A stretch of 44,575 bases of DNA, taken from NCBI RefSeq assembly GCF_019649055.1, contig NW_026570557.1, positions 1-44,575 of the forward strand. Direction: 5' to 3'. This document shows positions 17,476-26,096 of this stretch, piece by piece (positions within the stretch are counted from its first letter, which is position 1; each line of letters begins with the position of its first letter). The position numbers and the translations under genes were made by a program. Source of the stretch: Paramacrobiotus metropolitanus. Taxonomy: Eukaryota; Tardigrada; Eutardigrada; Parachela; Macrobiotidae. Under the pieces are notes generated by a model. It did not search any database. It was not told where the DNA came from and was given only the letters and a program-made list of their open reading frames with translations.

Positions 17476-17644
17476 AATTTCGTAGTACAGCGCCTTTGGT
17501 GATTGCCAAATTAAAAGTAAAATGTGGTATAGCCATGCTAGCGTATGGGCAAGAGCAGGATTTAGTTGTCCACCTAGATGCAAGGTTCAATCCTGCGTGA
17601 ATACAGATTTTGCGAGTGTTAAGAGTTTCTCTCCATTCTTTTTT
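17476..17644 (+). ncRNA. tRNA-like unit 8
   Basis: Two candidate A boxes (TAGTACAGCGC at 17483, TGGTATAGCC at 17525), a B-box-like GGTTCAATCC at 17584-17593 inside a paired T arm, and a T6 run at 17639-17644. A hairpin (about 9 of 10 bp) lies just upstream at about 17457-17480. The second A box gives the more tRNA-like geometry. Confidence 0.5.
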
Positions 17645-18037
17645 CTTTTCTTTGGTAATTTCTGTAACTTTGTTCCCAGGATGGAATATTACAATTGTTT
17701 TTAGCATTTGATTCACGGTTCCAGGTGTGATAATTGATTTTAAGCTGCTAATTTCTCACTCTGCACTGGAATTCACTGTTGTTACGGTTGCGCATACTGT
17801 TACACCGATTTTATTGCGGTTATTCAAATGCTGCATAAATCCAAATTAAAAACTCGAATTAAGATCTGTCCGACCAGCAAAATTAATGACTATATGAGAA
17901 TCTGTACGCATGAGAATTACGAATAGGAGTGAGATTAAAAGATTAAACGGAAGAAACAAAAGTCGGCCGAAAATCAGATTCAAATTATCAAACAGCCGCG
18001 GGAAACGCATTATACGCATACGTTATAGCGCTGCTAT
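17645..18037. other. Spacer between the array and the antisense ORFs
   Basis: No gene seen on either strand. It probably holds the 3' end of the minus-strand transcript; no strong polyadenylation signal was identified. Confidence 0.4.
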
Positions 18038-18595
18038 TTAGTCCAGATCTAGATTCTCCTTCGCAGTCTTCAAGTTCGCAAGACGTTGTTCCAGCGCCTC
18101 ACGGATATACGCGATATGTTTAGCATCCATCGTCGCTCGAGCCTTCAGCGTATTTACCAGCGCCTTGCAGTTATCCATAATATCCTTCTCTCGTTCAACT
18201 TGTTCTAGTAATTTGTCGATTGCGTCGGGCTTTTTAATAGCATCCGGTTTTGCAGTGCTCACTTCATTGTCAGGCTTTTCGGCCTTCTCCTTGGTCTTCT
18301 GGCCTTTCTTTTCGGTATCCGTATTCTTTGATCGGGGGACATATTTAGGACGGCCGCCCATAGCTTTTAGTTGAGTGAGCGTGATAATTGGTTCTCTCTT
18401 AATACGCCCGTCTTTGCTTGCCCGGATTACCAGATTTACGTTGGTGGTGTTGTTCTTCTCGGGCTCGATTGCGTCCAGCCGCTCCATGACGCCATCGACA
18501 ACCAAATCCCCGTCTTGTCCCACGTAGCCAAAGCTGCAATCGGCGACATGCTGTTTGGTCTCCTTGCCGTTTACGATAACCTTCATGGTGCCCAT
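18038..18595 (-). CDS. Antisense accessory ORF D, 185 aa
   Basis: An intact minus-strand ORF from ATG at 18595 to the stop at 18038. Residues 1-85 look globular with beta-like alternation. Residues 85-125 are Lys/Glu/Pro-rich, and residues 125-183 form a predicted coiled coil with regular Leu/Ile/Ala spacing. It is read opposite to gag-pol, so it needs its own promoter or readthrough from an antisense transcript. Only 81 bp separate it from ORF E upstream, suggesting one antisense unit. Not recognised by family. Confidence 0.7.
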   Translation of the reverse strand: MGTMKVIVNGKETKQHVADCSFGYVGQDGDLVVDGVMERLDAIEPEKNNTTNVNLVIRASKDGRIKREPIITLTQLKAMGGRPKYVPRSKNTDTEKKGQKTKEKAEKPDNEVSTAKPDAIKKPDAIDKLLEQVEREKDIMDNCKALVNTLKARATMDAKHIAYIREALEQRLANLKTAKENLDLD

Positions 18596-18676
18596 TTTGA
18601 TATCTACAATTTAAATCACTTTGGTTAAATTACGGCAGACAACGTGATTTCCAGTAGGCGGCGTTGCTGTGCTATT

Positions 18677-19409
18677 TTAAAGTGTAAGTATCAAGAATGC
18701 TACTTCGAAAAAGCCGTAATACATACTGATGGTCTGGGCCAGAGTGGTGCAGAGACAGCAACCGCGAATGCTTCGTAGCCACAGGTCGATGCAGCTGTCC
18801 ACGAAAAGATTCCCGTAGACGACGACGACATGTTTCTGGTTAACCAGTTGGCGCAGCCCGCGCTCCAGCCAGTAGTCCACGTCCTGCAACTGTACGTCGA
18901 ACGTACAGATCCAGTGTTGGATTTCGGTGCGTGACATGGCGTATCGACCGTGGTAGAGGATTACGCGAATCATCCGACGAAACTTGCTAGTTGTGTCGAT
19001 TACCTTCGTCTCTGGATCGCGGTTATTTTTCACTTCCTCGGCCACCTCGAGCACGAAACGTCCATCGCGGCTCATCTTCTTGAGCAAGACTCCAGCATTA
19101 ATAGCGTCGCCGAGGAAGAAATCCACTCGTTCTTCTGAAGTCATCGTGCATTTCCACAACGAATTTCTTGATAGATGACATGTCCACATAATATCCCGTA
19201 ATGTCAGCTTCAAGAATGCACGCGTGGGCTGCCGTATGCATCGCCAATTGTCGACGGTCTCGGATGGTTTCGTTTGGCTGTAGAGGCTCTGCCATGGCAA
19301 ACTGAACTGATTCGCGAGTTCGTCCCTTCCAGTATTCATAGTGGGCAATCGCGTCTGCTTCCGGCGATGGTAGAGGCTCTTCAGTTGGTCCTACAGGCTG
19401 TGCTGACAT
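18677..19409 (-). CDS. Antisense accessory ORF E, about 240 aa, one frameshift
   Basis: Two overlapping minus-strand frames make one plausible gene. The ATG at 19409 opens a 103-codon frame ending at 19098; natural-looking sequence continues in another frame from about 19160 to the stop at 18677. A single small indel near 19130-19165 explains the break. The protein looks globular, with alternating hydrophobic and charged residues, a HYEYWKGR-like segment near the start and a hydrophobic C-terminal stretch that could be membrane-associated. It lies directly upstream of ORF D. Family unknown. Confidence 0.6.
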
Positions 19410-20016
19410 GATGCTCGGAGGATTCGAAATGATTAAAATAAAATTCGGCGAAGAGAAACAAGCTAGTAATAAAATGAAACAGAAAACCCGTCACCGTGAA
19501 AGGATAAATATTGTTGGGTTCTTCGCTTTTTATGAATGAACAGCTGATATTTTTAGTGCTGCTGTACCGGCATGCTGTCGCGTGTCAGCCGCCTGATATG
19601 GCAATGCTATCGGAACTGCGCAGTTTCGGTCTGTGTTCTGAATATTTCCCAGCCGCGTGTTTTCATCCTGGCTTTTCTCTTTTATATCCCTTTAATCGTC
19701 ATGATTTGTATGTTTTATTAAAATTCGGTTTTTGTGGTGGAAATTTACAAATCCCCGGAGAATTGATTGGTCTCCTGTGTGTTCTACGCCAAATGATCAT
19801 AGTGGCTTCAAAATTCGCAAAATTCAGTCTGTCGCCTGTCAACCGCCTGGTGGTATACTCAATGAATTTTGAGTTTCCGGTGTCGGTGCCAGTGTAGATT
19901 GTCTGTGGTGCTTTTTCTCTGCACTCCAGTCCTTCCATTTTTCTGCAACAGCTGGTATTCGCTTGTTTTGTTTTCCTATCTTTTCACGATTAATTTGTCA
20001 CTTTTACGTTTTGAGA
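19410..20016. other. Divergent spacer between antisense ORF E and sense ORF F
   Basis: Contains the presumed antisense promoter region and the leader of ORF F. A 121-codon plus-strand frame from ATG at 19532 has a hydrophobic start, but its composition looks like T-rich background, so it is not called as a gene. Confidence 0.4.
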
Positions 20017-20589
20017 ATGTCGCCTCCCGCGAAGAAAGCGACTGCGAGGAAGACTGTGTCTCGTACACCGCGCCCGAGTCGTGCAACAGCAGGGTTGAGT
20101 TTTGGTTATTCTCCGGACAGCGATGAAGCCCGTTCTTCATCGCGTGTCACTCGATCTCGCGTCTCTCGTCGTACTTCCGCGCAACCAGTGTTTTCTGCGC
20201 AATCTTCTGGGTCATCGGGATCGGTGAGTGAAGCAGAGGCTCAGCAACCTTCAACGAGTTGGGCAGATGCAGTAGTCAATGCTTTACAGCGCCGATATGA
20301 TAAGCAACGGCGACGAACGATTTTACGACGCAATGCTGCTGTGGTTCGCCGCCAGGCCCGCCGAGGATTATTCCCTGCTAGCCCTGACGTTGAGATCCGT
20401 CAGCCATCACCGAAGAAACTGCAGACGCAGGCGGAAAGACACTTGGGTACTCCTGACTTGACTGAAGAGGAGCCTTCATCATCTGAGACTCCGTCGGTGC
20501 GAGCAAAGCGAGGTACCGTCGTATTACCTTGCTGTTTTGGTTCCCTTTGCTTGATAATAACGATAGTTCTCAGTTTCCGTTATTTCTAG
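20017..20589 (+). CDS. Accessory ORF F, 190 aa, basic with a C-terminal membrane anchor
   Basis: ATG at 20017 is preferred because the upstream in-frame extension is T-rich and unlike the protein. Residues 1-60 are rich in Arg, Ser and Lys (histone-tail-like); residues 85-130 are Arg-rich. Residues about 167-188 form a hydrophobic stretch (LPCCFGSLCLIITIVLSF), followed by two residues and the stop. That is the layout of a tail-anchored protein with a cytoplasmic or nucleoplasmic basic domain. No signal peptide is present, so it is not a conventional envelope protein. A role in tethering RNA or particles to membranes is an inference. Confidence 0.7.
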   Translation: MSPPAKKATARKTVSRTPRPSRATAGLSFGYSPDSDEARSSSRVTRSRVSRRTSAQPVFSAQSSGSSGSVSEAEAQQPSTSWADAVVNALQRRYDKQRRRTILRRNAAVVRRQARRGLFPASPDVEIRQPSPKKLQTQAERHLGTPDLTEEEPSSSETPSVRAKRGTVVLPCCFGSLCLIITIVLSFRYF

Positions 20590-20752
20590 TCGGCTTTATC
20601 GACGTAAAACTCCAATATATATTGTTGCGAATCTGATTGGCGCTTTTGTGTGAAATTAACGGATATTTGGTTTGTGTTCTCGTTGCATATCCGTGATACA
20701 GTTTAGTGGGGATAATTCTTTGCTCCGCTGGTATTAATTGTTGCTTCTTGTT

Positions 20753-21580
20753 ATGTCAGATGAAGAGCATCTGCGTAAAGGCGGAATTTTATACGCGCCC
20801 TACAACCCGGATGCACCACGGCCGGTCTTCAAGACCAAGCAGACGGCTCGCAAACGAGCGCATTCCGGAGTATTTCCAAGAATGGCTATTGCGGACAAGC
20901 AGGGTGAGATGGCAATTACAAAAGCCTATTTCTCCGGTTTAAATCGCTTTCATCCTCGCTTCCCGGAATTGTATTTGTCTCACTTTTTATACCAAAACGG
21001 AGTATTAATCAATCGTTATGATTTGTGTGTGGCTACTCGGAAATTACCTTCGTTAATTGCATTAGAGCTGCGTCGCCAATATCTATACTTACATCCTGTT
21101 TTTGTTGAATTGTTTAAAGAAATCGCCAATCGCCAGAAGGCGGATGCAGCTGCGCGTCAAGCGGTTGCTGATGCGGGTGCTGTGGAAAATGCTGAACCGC
21201 AGCCATCCACTTCTGCTGGACCGTATTATTTTCGTACCCGTGGCCAAAAGCGCAAGTACAAGGAGGTCTCGCCGTCCTCGTCTTCTGCGCCAAGTGAAGT
21301 TTCCGTGTCGGATGATGGTGAAGATCGTGAGGATCCTTCGGCTGTGTTATCCCCTGAGCAGAATGCTGATGTCGAAGCTGACGAGAACGCAGATATGGTG
21401 GTCGATTGCGATGATGACGATGGATCTGATTTTGAGAAAATGGATGTTGATCCGCTGCCATCTCTGCAGCCAGTTGTCCCTGCTGTGCCACCTGTTGCCG
21501 CTGCTGCTCGGGAAGACTCTCCTGAATTTGCGGAACCAGTAGGCTATGGTAACCAGCAGCCACATTCTGATGAATTGTGA
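20753..21580 (+). CDS. Accessory ORF G, 275 aa, basic N-terminal and acidic C-terminal halves
   Basis: ATG at 20753 is chosen because residues before it are hydrophobic background. Residues 1-125 look globular and basic (TKQTARKRAH). Residues 125-150 are Ala-rich, and a KRKYK-like basic run occurs near 167. Residues 175-275 are Ser/Asp/Glu/Pro-rich and probably disordered. No transmembrane segment. Family unknown; possibly a nuclear or RNP protein. Confidence 0.7.
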   Translation: MSDEEHLRKGGILYAPYNPDAPRPVFKTKQTARKRAHSGVFPRMAIADKQGEMAITKAYFSGLNRFHPRFPELYLSHFLYQNGVLINRYDLCVATRKLPSLIALELRRQYLYLHPVFVELFKEIANRQKADAAARQAVADAGAVENAEPQPSTSAGPYYFRTRGQKRKYKEVSPSSSSAPSEVSVSDDGEDREDPSAVLSPEQNADVEADENADMVVDCDDDDGSDFEKMDVDPLPSLQPVVPAVPPVAAAAREDSPEFAEPVGYGNQQPHSDEL

Positions 21581-22089
21581 ATTTGCCGCTGTCGGCTGTA
21601 TTGCTTTAATTGCCCTTTCGCCATGATCTGACGATGTCTCCTTTTGTTTTAGTATTAAAAATTGCATTTAGTGTTTACCTTGTCGCTGTTGTCGTCGAAA
21701 TCATACAATTTTATTGGGGTTTTTTGTCCGAATTTTTATTTTTCTAGTTTTACGCGCTTTGAGTCAATGAACTGGTCTTCATGTGTTGTATGTGCACTGC
21801 AGCTATCTGTGCCGAATCTTTACTTACACCTGGATAGATCTGATCTTCGATTACGTTGAATTAAAAGGATATAGCGCGAAGCGCTGATTGGTTGCTTCTC
21901 CTGCCAGTATGGAATCTGCCGCAGTTTAAAATTTCGCTCCTGCCAGTATGGAATCTGGAAGTATGGAAATTTCACTCCTGCCAGTATGGAATCTGCCGCA
22001 GTTTAAAATTTAAAAAGTAGACTGTGATTTTAACGCTTTTTCTCTTTACTTTTAGCGTTAAAAAGGTCACTAGTTTTCATTAGTTGGGC
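21581..22089 (+). other. Repeat- and hairpin-rich spacer before ORF H
   Basis: Contains a 5-bp hairpin with GAA loop (21873-21885), the 38-bp tandem repeats (21898-22011), and a 10-bp perfect stem (22028-22037 with 22054-22063) ending 26 bases before the ORF H start. No ORF. Confidence 0.6.
21898..22011 (+). repeat. Three-copy tandem repeat, period about 38 bp
   Basis: The first (21898-21934) and third (21975-22011) copies are identical over 37 bases beginning CTCCTGCCAGTATGGAATCT. The middle copy (from 21937) matches for about 21 bases and then diverges. Confidence 0.85.
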
Positions 22090-22881
22090 ATGCCGCCTAT
22101 TGATCCTAACCGAGCTTTTGATAAGCTGGTTGACGCTATTTTTCATTCATCCTCCAACCAGCAACAACAGTATAATGCCGGTTATAATCACCGAGGAAGG
22201 GGTGGAGCCCGTGGTGCTTACCGTGGCAACTTTCGTCCGTACGGCCGAGGAAATCATCGGAATTTTGGAGACAATAACTTGCGTCGTGGAAACGATCATT
22301 GGCGTCGTAATGGCCGACCTCTGGGCGCACCGGAAGTTATTGAAGTACCTGATGGAGACGCTCACCCAGTTGCTCCAGTGGAAGCTGCCGCCGCAGACAT
22401 GGAGGTTGACGACCCGGGCAACCAAGCAGCGAATGCACCGAATCCGGTCCAAGGCAACGGAAATGTGGCTGCAGGTGAGCCCAATGGTGTCAACCCTGCT
22501 GTCAATCTACATGGCCCACCAGCCTTGAATGCCGTTGTCGTTCCTCCGGCTGTCATTCCACCTGTGCAGGCCCCGGCTAACGCTGAATTTCCCGGTTTGC
22601 CACCAAATGTTTTGCCGCTACCTGAAGTACCGATTGTCCGCGATGCCCGCGACCGTTCTCCAGCTGATCGCCCACGTGCGCCGTCTGCGCCTTCCGGTCC
22701 TGTTGGTTCTGCCGAGCATAATTTTGTGCCTGGTTATTTGGCCCAACAGCAGCAGCGGGAATTGGATGCTGATCGCCGACGACAGATGGCTGCGGAAGTT
22801 TCTCGCCGTTTGGATGCCGCTGCAGCGTCTGGCTCTGGCATTACTGGTCTCTTTTCATTGGCTCCCAGTGCTGGCAAGTAA
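22090..22881 (+). CDS. Accessory ORF H, 263 aa, RGG-box RNA-binding-like protein
   Basis: ATG at 22090 follows a 10-bp stem-loop. Residues 20-80 are rich in Arg, Gly, Asn and Tyr with RGG/RG repeats, typical of RNA-binding, phase-separating proteins and similar in style to the Asn/RGG region of this element's own gag. Residues 85-200 are Ala/Pro/Asn/Val-rich and disordered. Residues 205-250 have Gln/Arg/Ala helical character. A nucleocapsid-like or RNA-chaperone role is an inference. Confidence 0.7.
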   Translation: MPPIDPNRAFDKLVDAIFHSSSNQQQQYNAGYNHRGRGGARGAYRGNFRPYGRGNHRNFGDNNLRRGNDHWRRNGRPLGAPEVIEVPDGDAHPVAPVEAAAADMEVDDPGNQAANAPNPVQGNGNVAAGEPNGVNPAVNLHGPPALNAVVVPPAVIPPVQAPANAEFPGLPPNVLPLPEVPIVRDARDRSPADRPRAPSAPSGPVGSAEHNFVPGYLAQQQQRELDADRRRQMAAEVSRRLDAAAASGSGITGLFSLAPSAGK

Positions 22882-23520
22882 CCTTGACTCACCTTTGACA
22901 TTGACCTTGGTTGCTTTCTTTGATCTCATATTATTACTGGCTTTGTTGCATTGCCTTGACTTTTGATTTTGTTGTCTTTTACTGGTTTACATTATTGTAT
23001 CAGTGCGCTAGTAGATTGCACTCACCATTTTGATACGCTTATTTGTAGCTTGTTTGTTGTTGTTGACATTTGTTGCTATACGATGTGATTTGTAGTACTC
23101 GAGAATTCGTAAGAATACTACTGGTTGTTGGTTATCGCGGTCTCGTTCGTTTAATGCATAGTTCTACAGAATTGCACATAATCACATTTTAAGATTTTAG
23201 TTTCACAATTAATAAAGCTTTATGCCGTATACTGTACATACAAAACACCATCTAAACTCAAACGGCACAGTAACTCATAGTTCGTCTTCCTGGATCCCTT
23301 GGACCTCCGCCCTGCCAAACCCGTGGACTTCCGGATGCCTCTTCGCCAAGGATTCCACACTAACTCTCTGGGAATCGCGGCGTACAGTCACATTGGGCAT
23401 CGGATGGACGCGTGGATTGTGCGGTGGATCGGGATCAGGATGGATGGAAGTGCACAATCGCACTGGGATGTTGCGGGATGGATTGTTTATTTTGGCACGG
23501 CCAAGCATCGTTCGTGGGGG
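22882..23520 (+). other. 3' untranslated region with poly(A) signal and short polypurine tract
   Basis: No gene. AATAAA is at 23211-23216. The 3' LTR is preceded by GTGGGGG (23514-23520), the likely plus-strand primer; it is short for a polypurine tract. A GGATGGA-rich stretch lies at about 23400-23480. Confidence 0.65.
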
Positions 23521-24092
23521 TGACGTATGGGAGTAGGATCATACGCCGGATGTACGTACGGATGCTGACTGTCCGCCTTCCACCTGCAACACAACGGATA
23601 ATCTAGTCAATCAATGCTGTGATTTGCTGTTCTCTTTACTAGCGATGTATATGATGTCATAACGCGAAGTCTATATAAGTTCTTGTGATGCCTAATATCG
23701 GTATCAGTAGTCTGAGATTTACTTCTGAGACTGCTTTCTAATTACGATTTCCTAGTGTTGTGAACTGTGATGTGAATTGGATAAAGAGACAGCAATACTT
23801 GTTCCTACTGAAGTGCATAGTTGTTCCCGGATTATCGCTTAGTATACAGGTTTGCTCGTGACACAATCGTCCTAGCTCTTGCCGATCCACACAGGACTTA
23901 CGACCGGAAGTCGTAGTTGAGTGTTCCTGAGGGATTCCTGATTCTCTTGTTCCTGAATCGTTTGTCTTATTTCCACCATAGTTCTTCTGTTACAGTTTGA
24001 GAGTACGAGTGCCTACCGATTGAGCATTACAGGCGTGGAAGAGTAAAGATTGTTCATGGAGCCTTAATCGGCGTGAACGCTTATACACGACA
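23521..24092 (+). repeat. 3' LTR
   Basis: Direct repeat of 1-571 starting TGACGTATGG and ending ACACGACA. The match ends exactly at 24092, and the following bases (GACGT...) are host flank. TATA box at 23672-23679 and TCAGT at 23704-23708 are kept. Differences from the 5' LTR are concentrated at about 23910-23965. Confidence 0.95.
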
Positions 24093-26016
24093 GACGTCCA
24101 CCATTAATTTGTCGCAATGATCGTATCAAGGTTATCATGGTCAAGCTCTCTTGCATGATTAACTTAGGTTAGAGATGTACGTACCGTTCTCTGGAATAAC
24201 TGAAATGCCGCAGGTAGAATTTATGCGAGCCTAATTTAATTATAGAGACACATCTGCCGCTATATGCATAGCTGCATATACTCGTGCATACAGATATGCA
24301 TCCAGCAGTTCAACAACATCCGGCCTCATCCCCGAATGTTCACACAGTGCTTACTGTAGGATGTACTCTATTTGCCCTATTAAATTTTGCCAACTGGTTT
24401 CACAAACTCTTAAGTAGCGATTGGGTTCTACCTGATGTAAACCCAGCTTGCAGCACCTAGCTGCTTACTTGTACATCCATGTAAAACCGCATTCAGCGAT
24501 GCTATGAGTTTCCACGTGTATTTCATCAACGCAGCTGCCTGTTGTTTTCCGAAGTATTGAGTACAAAATCAAATGTTAATAACATATCAGATGACAGCAA
24601 TATGCAAACCTTCGTTGCACGAAGGGCACGTTCTCCGTTCAGGAAGAACTTTTCCATAAAACAGACGTAACTGTTTCGTTCCTTTTCGCAGAAATTAATA
24701 CTACTGTCAGGTTAACGTTGATGTAAAATTTTTTACGCGCAGTACGTGGGGAAATGATATCATAAGGCCATAAGCTTAAGATTATTACACTTTAATGTTA
24801 ATAAGATTTCCTATACGATCTTTACTGGAATAACCACTGTCGATATTGAGAAATGACCGCAGTTTCATTAATGTTGGAATTATTTTTTAGACGTAAATAG
24901 CGTTATCTTCTACAGTTACAACTGGCGACGAATGGGATGATGTGATACAGTAACTATTTGCTTGTGCCGCGAGGCCGGTTGTAAACGATCGAATTAATCC
25001 TGGCTGGTTTACGGTTTCGATGTCTTCATCATGTAAACGATCTGCTGCCCATTGTCCACAGACTTAAAGCTACATCACCTAAATCTCCCAGGATTTGTGT
25101 AAAGATAAAGAAATGATAATACTGGCAGAACTTGTACTGCCTATAATATTATCTGCAGTTTATGTATGGAAAAGAAAAGCTTCTGGCAATAATTAAATAA
25201 AAGGCAAGTGCAGTAGAAAGCATTGACTACAAAGTCAACAGTTGACGTCAGGATATTTCACTTTGCTTACGCAACAAAGTGTAACGCTACCATTCATACG
25301 TCGAGGCGTAAATTCATTATTATGACGTGATATTAAGGCGGATTATCCTCAGTGGTGTTTAGCCGCAGTTGTCGGAGGGGGAACTGTATATATCGCGGCA
25401 AAATACAAATAATTCCACCGTATGCCCGGTGTCGCATCAGCAGCAGGCAACGACACGGGATGACATGAAAAGTTTAACGTTGGGTACATTCTCTTTCCGC
25501 GCGCTTATAATACTCCAGACCATAAGGACTCAACATGGGTAAACGATCAATAACTCACAGAGGATCAAATACCCAGCGAGCCTTTATATCTCACACATTT
25601 ATATAGCCCGCCATCGCGCGCGCTCTTCCCCTGTGTTTCCTCCGTCAGCGCCGGCGATATCATCCCAGCATTAACCGTTGCATTTTAAGCCGGTTGTCAG
25701 GCCATTACGGCTATGTGGTCCTTTCCGGACGGTTCACTTTATTGTTCACATTTGGGGGATCGCGTACATACTTATACACAACCGCGTACACGTTGAGCTA
25801 TACAGTATAGTTTTTGTCTTGCACTCCAGAGCACCGCATGCCGTGGATAGCACTCGTAGAATATTGGCTGTATTGGTAATGTTGATGTTCTCTTTGTAAA
25901 TTGCACATTTGCCTTTTTTACCACCGGGTAACCTGTGGATTGCGGCGATAGAGTGACGGCGTGTGTTGGCTATTCTTAGCCGACTGTTGTTGTTGCCCAA
26001 CGTGGTTGTTGTGTGA
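24093..26016. other. Host intergenic DNA and upstream region of the EF-hand gene
   Basis: No convincing coding region on either strand. TATA-like sequences occur near 25610 and TATATATA near 26017. Nothing repetitive was recognised. Confidence 0.5.
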
Positions 26017-26096
26017 TATATATACGATCCGGGATACGGAAGGAGTCGGTCAAAAGAGGAGTCGTGTGTCGTTTATATCGAGCTACTCCAACCACC

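Larger units (their letters stand above)
15842..17644 (+). ncRNA. Array of eight tRNA-like, probably Pol III-transcribed units
   Basis: Eight units repeat with A-box starts at 15849, 16074, 16321, 16534, 16797, 17033, 17233 and 17483, about 200-265 bp apart. Each has an A-box-like TRGYNNARYGG sequence, then a B-box-like GGTTCRANNCC sequence 42-55 bp further in most units, then a T-run. Several share a trailer containing GCATTTTCTTAAAACC before the T-run. The A/B layout and terminators are those of internal Pol III promoters. Acceptor and D stems mostly do not pair, so these are not expected to work as ordinary tRNAs. Confidence 0.75.
1..24092 (+). mobile_element. Giant Ty3/gypsy-type LTR retrotransposon, about 24.1 kb
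   Basis: Two near-identical direct repeats (1-571 and 23521-24092) flank gag, protease, RT, RNase H and integrase in the Ty3/gypsy order. The termini are TG...CA, a primer-binding site abuts the 5' LTR and a G-run precedes the 3' LTR. Typical gypsy elements are 5-10 kb; the excess here lies in a structured leader, an upstream ORF, and 11.5 kb of accessory ORFs plus a tRNA-like array after pol. Giant relatives in other lineages (plant Ogre, planarian Burro) show that such sizes occur, but no homology to them is claimed. The target-site duplication cannot be checked because the left flank is outside the window. The copy looks mostly intact, with frame breaks in integrase, in the 3' extension and in one antisense ORF. 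Confidence 0.95.

Noticed and set aside
15842-17644. Eight functional tRNA genes
   Set aside because: A and B boxes are good, but acceptor, D and anticodon stems mostly fail to pair and no clear anticodon loop is visible, so they are called tRNA-like units only.
19532-19897. A 121-aa plus-strand ORF with a hydrophobic start
   Set aside because: Composition matches the T-rich background and no domain is evident; not strong enough to call.
21898-22011. CRISPR-like repeat array
   Set aside because: Only three copies, nearly contiguous, with no unique spacers, in animal DNA; a simple tandem repeat fits better.
23222-23536. ORFs running from the 3' non-coding region into the 3' LTR
   Set aside because: Short, low-complexity Trp/Gly/Arg frames that cross the PPT and LTR boundary; no sign of a protein family.
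24093-24097. Target-site duplication GACGT
   Set aside because: The matching left flank lies outside the window, so it cannot be tested.
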